Assembly (NCBI GenBank): GCA_020050955.1
Contig: JAGVJT010000054.1
Span: 1-6,430, forward strand
Direction: 5' to 3'
Length of the DNA stretch: 6,430 bases
DNA from: Legionellales bacterium
GTDB taxonomy: Bacteria; Pseudomonadota; Gammaproteobacteria; Legionellales; Legionellaceae
Positions 1 through 5,168 of this stretch are shown piece after piece. Below the pieces are notes generated by a model. It was not told the origin of the DNA. It made no database searches and saw nothing but the letters and a program-made list of their open reading frames with translations. Each line of letters starts with the position of its first letter. Position 1 is the stretch's first letter. Position numbers and translations under genes: made by a program.

Positions 1-645
1 ACCTTGCTCAATGGCTTGTTGTAAAACATGTTTAATTGCTCGAACAAGATGTTGGTGTTGCAAATAAGTTAGAGCGCTTGCAGGTGTTTGAGGATGAATG
101 CGTGCTAAAAAAAGTGCTTCTGCAGCGTAAATATTTCCAATGCCAACCACAACATGGTTATGCATAATAAACGGTTTGATGGCGATACGGCGTGATTTTG
201 CTTTTTCTAAGAGATAATCTGCTGTAAATTCAGGCGTCAGTGGTTCGAGTCCGAGTGATTTTAAGCATGCATGTTGATACGGGTCTTGTTCTTCCCAAAG
301 AATTGCACCAAAACGCCTGGGATCGGTATAACGCAGCGTTAATTGATTAGATAAGATCATGTCGACATGATCGTGACGCTTGGCTGGTGTCTCTGCTGAA
401 ACAAGGCGCAATTGACCTGACATGCCGAGGTGAACAATCAATGTACCTGTTGAGGTATGAATCAACAAATACTTCCCTCTGCGTGTGATGTGTTGGATGC
501 GTTGATGCGCGAGTATATGAGGTAGTTGTGTGCTAATAGGCCAACGCAATTGATGGTGACGAACAATCACCGTGCAAATATAGACATCTTTCAGATGCGG
601 TCTCAAACCGCGCGCAACGGTTTCAACTTCAGGTAATTCAGGCAT
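1..645 (-). CDS. mutM: Formamidopyrimidine-DNA glycosylase MutM/Fpg (partial, C-terminus off the left edge)
   Basis: Base-excision-repair enzyme that removes 8-oxoguanine and ring-opened purines from DNA and cleaves the abasic site. I translated 215 residues from the ATG at 645; the frame stays open to base 1. The N-terminus MPELPEVET is the family signature: Pro2 becomes the catalytic N-terminal proline after Met removal, followed by the conserved Glu3. Further hallmarks are RRGKYLL with the conserved Lys58, HLGMSG at 73-78 with the intercalating Met75, DPRRFG at 108-113, and the helix-two-turn-helix segment VVVGIGNIYAAEALF around 165-179. The family is usually about 270 residues, so roughly 55 are missing, including the zinc finger. 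The start is fixed because the proline must follow Met1. No strong Shine-Dalgarno sequence is visible. The gene is divergent from the MazG-like gene. The MutM signature argues against the paralogue Nei. Confidence 0.97.
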   Translation of the reverse strand, partial: MPELPEVETVARGLRPHLKDVYICTVIVRHHQLRWPISTQLPHILAHQRIQHITRRGKYLLIHTSTGTLIVHLGMSGQLRLVSAETPAKRHDHVDMILSNQLTLRYTDPRRFGAILWEEQDPYQHACLKSLGLEPLTPEFTADYLLEKAKSRRIAIKPFIMHNHVVVGIGNIYAAEALFLARIHPQTPASALTYLQHQHLVRAIKHVLQQAIEQG

Positions 646-703
646 AATACGACCATACCGATGTAATTCATTATTATGGCATAAATTAATCATGTGAGGC
701 TAT
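646..703. promoter_or_regulatory. Divergent spacer between mutM and the mazG-like gene, with a possible extended -10 for mutM
   Basis: This 58-base AT-rich gap must hold at least the 5' ends of two oppositely transcribed genes. On the minus strand, TGCCATAAT at 681-673 resembles an extended -10 element (TGn followed by a one-mismatch TATAAT). It would place a mutM transcript start about 20 bases before the ATG. I see no good -35 for it, which extended -10 promoters can tolerate. On the plus strand only weak -10-like text (CATAAA at 680-685) precedes the mazG-like gene. These are motif readings only. Confidence 0.35.
695..699 (+). promoter_or_regulatory. Ribosome binding site for the GTG-started mazG-like gene
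   Basis: TGAGG lies four bases before the GTG at 704. The spacing is a little short but usable. It matters because an in-frame TGA at 695-697 excludes any start further upstream. The ATG at 702 is out of frame and runs into TAG at 714, so GTG is the only plausible start. Confidence 0.55.
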
Positions 704-1084
704 GTGGAGCTATTAGAGAAAGTGCTTCGATTGGAACAAGAGGCGGAACAATTTGGATTTCGTTGGGAAACAGCTGATCAAATCGTGGCGCAAATAGAAA
801 GTGAGCTTGAGGAAATACGAGAACACATGCAACAAGACCTTCAACAGGTGAATGCGTCTCATTTTCAAGAAGAGATTGGTGATTTATTACACGCTGTTTT
901 TTCATTGAGCGTTTTTTGTCAATTTAATCCTCGTGAAACATTAGAAAAAACATTAATTAAATTTGAACGTCGTTTAAATGCTGTCAAACAAATAGCCGAT
1001 GAACAAGGGCTTGAGCACCTAGATGGTCATTCGTTTGACGTATTAATGACATTTTGGAAGCAAGCTAAAGAGCGTGTTGGTTAA
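704..1084 (+). CDS. Half-size MazG-type nucleotide pyrophosphohydrolase
   Basis: Predicted all-alpha NTP pyrophosphohydrolase of 126 residues (cytosolic, Mg2+-dependent), converting (d)NTP to (d)NMP plus PPi. Its whole length aligns by eye with the C-terminal domain of E. coli MazG. FGFRW (17-21) matches the VGFDW region, ELEE (34-37) gives the EXXE metal site and EIGD (57-60) the EXXD metal site. LIKFERRLNAV (84-94) matches the EKFERRFREV helix, and the end (GHSFDVLMTFWKQAKERV) matches the MazG C-terminus. All four expected acidic ligands (E34, E37, E57, D60) are present, so it looks catalytically competent. Full-length MazG is about 260 residues with two such domains, so this is a single-domain form. 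It starts with GTG. An in-frame stop just upstream and the adjacent mutM rule out a hidden N-terminal half. It is divergent from mutM and convergent with ygfB. The true substrate cannot be read from sequence. Confidence 0.85.
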   Translation: MELLEKVLRLEQEAEQFGFRWETADQIVAQIESELEEIREHMQQDLQQVNASHFQEEIGDLLHAVFSLSVFCQFNPRETLEKTLIKFERRLNAVKQIADEQGLEHLDGHSFDVLMTFWKQAKERVG

Positions 1085-1097
1085 TTGTGTAGAGCCA

Positions 1098-1679
1098 TCA
1101 GTGTGCTATTGCTGTGTCGTTATCTTCTGGTGGGTTAGCATGTAAATCACCATGGATATGCAAAACTGCCATGCGAGCGTATTCGTACACTTCCATTAAA
1201 GCATTTTCGTCTTCTGTACTCACTTGGATTGCTTCATAATCAAGTTGCGCGAACTCTGTGATGTGTTGTAATGCCTCTTGTGTTTCTTCATCATGGAATT
1301 GATGATAATCAACGCCAGCCATGCTAAGACCGTGAGTAAAACCCTCACACCACTCGCTAAAGGCTTGTGCACGTGTTGTAAGTGGGGCATTTTCATCAGG
1401 AAGGAGTAATTGAAAATGAAATCCGAGGTGGGAAAGTTGCTGTTGGGTGATGGTGTATAAATTAAATAAAGCTAATGTTGCTGCTCGTGTGGCATCGTCC
1501 TTTTTATGTCCTATAAGTGCACGCAAGTAAGACTCACCCGCAAGTGTGGCGTTTGATGCTAAGTAACCGCAGATCATGCCATGTAATTCACTGCTGGAAA
1601 AAGGTAGCGCTAACACATTAAGCGTATGTGTGAAGGTATCATAATCAGGTAATTCAATCGATGTTGTGTTTGAAGACAT
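1098..1679 (-). CDS. ygfB: YgfB/YecA family protein (UPF0149)
   Basis: 193-residue cytosolic protein of the UPF0149 family, all-helical and small. The function is poorly defined: in Pseudomonas aeruginosa YgfB has been described as a regulator that lowers ampDh3 expression by opposing AlpA, and that role cannot be assumed here. Family features are the N-terminal YDTFTHTL helix, SSELHGMICGYL at 29-40 (E. coli has PAEMHGLISGM), and FQLLLPDENAPL at 89-100 followed by RAQAFSEWCEGFTHGL at 103-118. Also present are an acidic EDENALMEVYEYARMAVL segment at 156-173 and a His/Pro-rich tail. The open frame continues 40 codons upstream to 1799, but that stretch has no family similarity. I chose the ATG at 1679, which has AAAAGAG six bases before it and gives the usual family length. 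It is monocistronic in this window and not beside pepP/ubiH as in E. coli. It ends 13 bases from the mazG-like gene with no visible terminator. Confidence 0.9.
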   Translation of the reverse strand: MSSNTTSIELPDYDTFTHTLNVLALPFSSSELHGMICGYLASNATLAGESYLRALIGHKKDDATRAATLALFNLYTITQQQLSHLGFHFQLLLPDENAPLTTRAQAFSEWCEGFTHGLSMAGVDYHQFHDEETQEALQHITEFAQLDYEAIQVSTEDENALMEVYEYARMAVLHIHGDLHANPPEDNDTAIAH

Positions 1680-1724
1680 GGTGTACTCTTTTATAAAATA
1701 ACGTAGTTGAGTCGTGACGATCTT

Positions 1725-1753
1725 ATTATATGTCAGAATACATTTGTTTTGAA
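1725..1753 (-). promoter_or_regulatory. Sigma70-type promoter for ygfB
   Basis: On the minus strand, a perfect -10 hexamer TATAAT lies at 1730-1725. It is preceded, after a 17-base spacer, by TTCAAA at 1753-1748 (four of six matches to TTGACA). The predicted transcript start is near 1718, giving a leader of about 39 bases that includes the AAAAGAG ribosome binding site. The -10 match and the spacer length are strong, and the -35 is moderate. Confidence 0.6.
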
Positions 1754-1772
1754 TCAGACAGTCTTGTACTAT
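1744..1772 (+). promoter_or_regulatory. Possible weak promoter for clcA
   Basis: TTGTTT at 1744-1749 and TACTAT at 1767-1772 are separated by 17 bases on the plus strand, about 30 bases before the clcA start. Each hexamer matches consensus only in part (three and four of six). Its -35 overlaps the -35 of the opposing ygfB promoter, so the two polymerases would compete if both are real. This is a tentative motif reading. Confidence 0.25.
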
Positions 1773-1790
1773 TTTTTTGATATTGTTATT

Positions 1791-1795
1791 AAGGG
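1791..1795 (+). promoter_or_regulatory. Ribosome binding site that fixes the clcA start
   Basis: AAGGG lies seven bases before the ATG at 1803 and four bases before the in-frame GTG at 1800. The spacing favours the ATG. The codons upstream, back to 1707, do not resemble the ClcA family, so the longer frame should not be used. Confidence 0.7.
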
Positions 1796-1802
1796 TCACG
1801 TG

Positions 1803-3083
1803 ATGCGGTATAAAAAAATCATTATTTTTTATTTATTAGCCGTGATAGTTGGCTTATTAACAGGTCTCGTGAGTGTTTTTTTTCAATGGTCTATTGAAAA
1901 AGTGAGCATTTTTTTTCAGAACATTGTAGCGTTTTTTCTGACAAAAGGGGTGCCAGATTATGTGAGTTACCCGATATTGACCTCATGCAGTATTTTTTCT
2001 GTATGGTTTTTTATCCAACGTTTTGTACCAGATGCGTCTGGAAGTGGTGTGCCTGAAATTGAAGGTGCCTTATTGCATTCGGTTGAGGTGCGATGGCATC
2101 GCGTTTTACCGGCAAAATTTATCGGTGGTGTGTTAGCCATTGCTTCTCATCTTGTGGTTGGTCGAGAAGGTCCGACAATTCAGATGGGAGGCAATATTGG
2201 AAAAATGTTTGCTCATTATACGAAGTTAAACATAAAACGAAGTGACGCTCTGATTGCGGCAGGTTCTGGTGCAGGTCTCGCTGCTGCATTTAATGCACCC
2301 TTAGCTGGCGTGTTGTTTGTGATGGAAGAAATGCGCCATGTTTTTTTATTACCTTTTATTCACTTTAAAACAGTTGCATTAAGTTGCGTGGCGTCATGCT
2401 TAATTTTACAACTTTGCCTTGGGAATCATGCAGCGATTGTGATGCCTGTGTTTACAGCACCATCGCTTTCTTCGTTAAGCCTGTTTTTTATTTTAGGATT
2501 GATTGTGGGGCCAGTTGGGATTTTGTTTAGTCGAACATTAATGTATTCGTTGTCATGGATGGAGCGTCAATCTGTGCGCATAAAAATGATGTATGTCCTT
2601 AGTGTTAGTGTGTTGATTGGTATACTCACAGCATTATGGTCAAACGCAGTTGGTGGCGGATATGAGATTATTCACCAAGTCATACGATTTATGCCAGGAT
2701 TCTATACGTTGGTAGTACTTTTCGTGATTCGTTTTGCGACCACGATGTTGTCTTATAATATCGGCACACCTGGCGGCATTTTTGCGCCGATGCTTGCTTT
2801 AGGGACGTTAGTGGGATTGATCATGGATGGCGGATTGCACTATGTTTTTCCAGGAATAGAGATTCCACCAGGTATGCTTGCTGTTGCAGGCATGGGCGCT
2901 TTATTTTCATCCACCGTTCGTGCGCCCATTACAGGAATTGTTTTAGTCGTTGAGATGACTCAAAATTACGCGCTCATTTTGCCTTTAATGGTTGCGTGTT
3001 TAACCGCAACGACGGTGGTGCAGTTGGCCGGTGTAGGGCCTATCTATACACAATTGTTACGTCGTCGTTTAAAGCGTCAGTAA
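1803..3083 (+). CDS. clcA: ClcA-like CLC family chloride/proton exchange transporter
   Basis: Inner-membrane homodimeric CLC transporter of 426 residues, predicted to exchange two Cl- for one H+. In E. coli, ClcA supports survival of extreme acid shock. Visible motifs: GSGVPEIEG with the chloride-binding Ser81, GREGPT with the external gate Glu122 (E. coli Glu148), and EEMR with the internal proton Glu176 (E. coli Glu203). Also visible are GGIFAP with Phe327 and GPIY with Tyr415 (E. coli Tyr445). Having both proton glutamates points to an exchanger rather than a passive channel. LAAAFNAPLAG and AGMGALFSSTVRAPITG are the paired re-entrant helices of the two inverted repeats. It has no C-terminal CBS domains and is slightly shorter than E. 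coli ClcA (473) at both ends. The start is ATG 1803, with AAGGG upstream and RYKK before the first membrane helix. The first third is rich in 6-8 base T or A runs. It ends four bases from the M50 gene. Confidence 0.95.
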   Translation: MRYKKIIIFYLLAVIVGLLTGLVSVFFQWSIEKVSIFFQNIVAFFLTKGVPDYVSYPILTSCSIFSVWFFIQRFVPDASGSGVPEIEGALLHSVEVRWHRVLPAKFIGGVLAIASHLVVGREGPTIQMGGNIGKMFAHYTKLNIKRSDALIAAGSGAGLAAAFNAPLAGVLFVMEEMRHVFLLPFIHFKTVALSCVASCLILQLCLGNHAAIVMPVFTAPSLSSLSLFFILGLIVGPVGILFSRTLMYSLSWMERQSVRIKMMYVLSVSVLIGILTALWSNAVGGGYEIIHQVIRFMPGFYTLVVLFVIRFATTMLSYNIGTPGGIFAPMLALGTLVGLIMDGGLHYVFPGIEIPPGMLAVAGMGALFSSTVRAPITGIVLVVEMTQNYALILPLMVACLTATTVVQLAGVGPIYTQLLRRRLKRQ

Positions 3084-3087
3084 GTTC

Positions 3088-3750
3088 TTATAAATTGAAA
3101 AGTATTTTTAATCCTGATAATGACCACGCGATTGGTTGATTAATGCATGGGCCAAGGAGTCCTGTGTATAGTAATGCAAGCAAAATGATAAATCCGAAAG
3201 GTTCTATTTTTTGGTAGTACATGGCGTATTTTGGCGGCAAGAAACTTGTGATAACGCGCGCGCCATCTAATGGCGGGACAGGGATAAGATTAACGAATGC
3301 CAACATCAAATTGATGAGGATACCGGCTTGACTTGTTAAGAGAAGAAACGACGCGCTTAATGAAGTTTGTGGTTCTAACCAGGCTGCTAGTTTAAATCCG
3401 ATGGTCCATAATAATGCCATTAAAATATTGGATAACGGCCCTGCTAATGCCACAAAAGCCATATCGCGTCGCGGATGATTTAGTTGGCGCCAATTCACAG
3501 GCACAGGTTTTGCCCATCCAAAAATAAATTGAAATTGACTAAGAGATGCCATGACAATGGGGACTAGAATTGTACCGATTGGATCAATGTGCCGAAATGG
3601 ATTTAAGCTTAATCGACCTAACCTTTTTGCCGTGTCATCGCCCGTACGATGCGCCATCCAAGCATGCGCTGCCTCGTGAAGTGTGATGGCAAGCAATAAA
3701 GGAATGGACCATACTGCAATTTTTTGAGCAAGTGTGAGTGTCAATATCAC
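3088..3750 (-). CDS. M50 family (site-2-protease-like) membrane metallopeptidase
   Basis: 220-residue polytopic membrane protein of the small, PDZ-less site-2 protease group (YwhC-like), which cleaves substrates within the membrane. The zinc site HEAAH lies at 25-29 inside the first membrane helix, and the second signature NLIPVPPLDG at 154-163 supplies the third ligand, Asp162. Other family marks are LGRLSLNPFRHIDPIGT at 44-60, FGWAKPVPVN at 77-86 and AGPLSN at 103-108. About five or six hydrophobic segments are visible. The physiological substrate of this group is generally unknown. The start is GTG at 3750, with TGGA seven bases upstream; an in-frame TAA at 3765-3763 bounds it. It lies 28 bases after astB on the same strand with no hairpin between, so cotranscription with astDB is likely, although nothing in the family links it to arginine catabolism. 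Confidence 0.92.
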   Translation of the reverse strand: MILTLTLAQKIAVWSIPLLLAITLHEAAHAWMAHRTGDDTAKRLGRLSLNPFRHIDPIGTILVPIVMASLSQFQFIFGWAKPVPVNWRQLNHPRRDMAFVALAGPLSNILMALLWTIGFKLAAWLEPQTSLSASFLLLTSQAGILINLMLAFVNLIPVPPLDGARVITSFLPPKYAMYYQKIEPFGFIILLALLYTGLLGPCINQPIAWSLSGLKILFNL

Positions 3751-3757
3751 TATGATT

Positions 3758-3761
3758 TCCA
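3758..3761 (-). promoter_or_regulatory. Ribosome binding site for the GTG-started M50 gene
   Basis: TGGA on the minus strand lies seven bases before the GTG at 3750, a normal spacing. The only codon upstream of GTG before the in-frame stop that could initiate is a CTG, so this site supports GTG as the start. Confidence 0.5.
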
Positions 3762-3778
3762 GTTATCTATGTTATTAA

Positions 3779-5161
3779 TTATATTAACGTGTAACTATCC
3801 ATGCTTTCGCATTGAAAAGGATAAATACTGCCTAAATGCAGCAATTGCGTTAATTCATCAAGAGCAGTGAACGTTTCATGCAGTAATTGAGGGTCGGCTA
3901 AATCGTTGATACTCAGTTCTGTACGATAATGTTTTGAAACCCATCGGTCTAAAGCATCTAATTTTTCATCATCCATCAACACGTGCTGATGCATGGCTTT
4001 GAGTTGCGCTGTATTAAGAGGTACTCGTAATCGTAAGCAAGCAGGGCCGCCACCATTTTGCATGCTTTGTTTTAAATCAAAATAGTTGACTTGTGTGACA
4101 GGATTACTTGAGTCTTGGACGAGTTCATCAATCCATTGATGAACTCGTGGGTGCATTTCGCATTCTTTCGGTGCGAGTAAAAGCATGCTTTTTGCGCCAC
4201 TTTTTGTGGTGGGCAATGTTAACAATTGAGAGTTAAAAATGTAGCTGTTCACAGCATCTTCCAGTGTAAATTGTTCACGTGCAATCTCAATAATATGCAA
4301 TGGAAAAGTGGCTTGCTGTGATAATTTGTCCAGAATAACAGTTTGATCGACAAGTGCGTCTTCGTGAATCAATATCAATGATTCATTTGCCACACCAATT
4401 ACGTCGTGATGAAAGACGCCTGCATCGATAGCGATTGAGTTTTGACGCGCAAAGAAAGCATGTTTAGGTGAAATTAAATGCCGTCTTGCAATTGCTTCCG
4501 ATGCTTCTCGTGTTTGTCGTGCAGGATAACGTGTAGGTAAATGAGTATCTTGATGTCCTAAGGCTTGCCGTCCATACACAAATAAATGTAATCCAAGACT
4601 CCCATGATGCTCACATAACCGATTATGATTCGCAGCCCCTTCGTCACCTAAGGTGTAAGTTTGAGGTAGAACGCTATGATGCTTAAAATAACGTTGATCT
4701 GAAAAAATAGACTGAAGTAGTTTGTGAGAAAAGTCAGCTTCTTGGTGACGATGCAATTGGCTTACAAGATTAGCGGCTGTAAAATGCACTAAACCGTCTG
4801 CTGTGTCTGTACTAGGTGTGATCGTTGCTGCATTCGCTGTCCACATGCTTGAGGCTGAGTAACACGCGGTAAGTATGCCAGGAGACGCACGCTTTGCTTG
4901 ATTGAGTTGTTGCGCAAGAGAACCATGAAATCCGAGTTGTCTGAAAAGCATTAAGTTGGGGCGTGCATGAGGTGGGAGAAGCGCTTGCTTAAGGCCTAGT
5001 CGATGTAAGAATCGCATTTTTTCAATGCCCTGGCGTGCAGCCGCCGCAGGATTTGCGGTGATATACGCGTTGGATGTTGACGCAATATTGCCTGTTGCAA
5101 GGCCTGCGTAATGGTGGGTTGGTCCAACCAAACCATCCATGTTTAATTCGACAACATCCAT
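3779..5161 (-). CDS. astB: N-succinylarginine dihydrolase AstB
   Basis: Second step of the AST pathway: hydrolyses N2-succinylarginine to N2-succinylornithine, two ammonia and CO2 in the cytosol. It has 460 residues, against 447 in E. coli, and aligns from end to end. The N-terminus [20 protein letters not shown] matches [20 protein letters not shown], so the ATG at 5161 is right; an in-frame TAA at 5179-5177 prevents a longer form. The catalytic triad is present: Glu174 in [11 protein letters not shown], His251 in [10 protein letters not shown] and Cys375 in [28 protein letters not shown] at 211-226 and the C-terminal [11 protein letters not shown] are also typical. The extra length comes from small insertions (around 200-210 and 315-325) and a slightly longer tail. 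It starts seven bases after the astD stop, and its ribosome binding site lies inside the end of astD, suggesting translational coupling. It belongs to the amidinotransferase-fold superfamily. Confidence 0.98.
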   Translation of the reverse strand: MDVVELNMDGLVGPTHHYAGLATGNIASTSNAYITANPAAAARQGIEKMRFLHRLGLKQALLPPHARPNLMLFRQLGFHGSLAQQLNQAKRASPGILTACYSASSMWTANAATITPSTDTADGLVHFTAANLVSQLHRHQEADFSHKLLQSIFSDQRYFKHHSVLPQTYTLGDEGAANHNRLCEHHGSLGLHLFVYGRQALGHQDTHLPTRYPARQTREASEAIARRHLISPKHAFFARQNSIAIDAGVFHHDVIGVANESLILIHEDALVDQTVILDKLSQQATFPLHIIEIAREQFTLEDAVNSYIFNSQLLTLPTTKSGAKSMLLLAPKECEMHPRVHQWIDELVQDSSNPVTQVNYFDLKQSMQNGGGPACLRLRVPLNTAQLKAMHQHVLMDDEKLDALDRWVSKHYRTELSINDLADPQLLHETFTALDELTQLLHLGSIYPFQCESMDSYTLI

Positions 5162-5168
5162 GATGTGA

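Larger units (their letters stand above)
1680..1802. promoter_or_regulatory. Divergent ygfB-clcA control region
   Basis: 123-base AT-rich gap between the corrected starts of ygfB and clcA, and the longest non-coding stretch of the window. It contains a good minus-strand promoter (1725-1753), a weak plus-strand promoter whose -35 overlaps it (1744-1772), both ribosome binding sites, a T7 run at 1772-1778, and an 8-base palindrome TCACGTGA at 1796-1803 that touches the clcA start codon. The longest open frames of the two genes extend into this region and overlap each other antisense, which is an artefact of choosing the longest frame. Confidence 0.7.

Noticed and set aside
1..645. Truncated mutM as a pseudogene
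   Set aside because: The frame is intact and all visible catalytic motifs are present; the missing C-terminus is simply beyond the window edge.
690..905. Minus-strand open frame of 71 codons
   Set aside because: It lies antisense to the well-supported MazG-like gene and has no recognisable domain; the EXXE/EXXD metal sites and family match belong to the plus strand.
1085..1097. Terminator between the convergent mazG-like and ygfB genes
   Set aside because: The gap is 13 bases with no stem-loop or T run; any terminator would have to lie within coding sequence, and none is evident.
1712..1720. Odd palindrome TCGTGACGA in the ygfB leader as an operator
   Set aside because: Only four-base arms, the flanking bases do not pair, and it is expected by chance; no second copy was noticed nearby.
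3751..3778. Terminator or separate promoter between astB and the M50 gene
   Set aside because: The 28 bases contain no inverted repeat and no hexamer pair near consensus; readthrough is the simpler reading.
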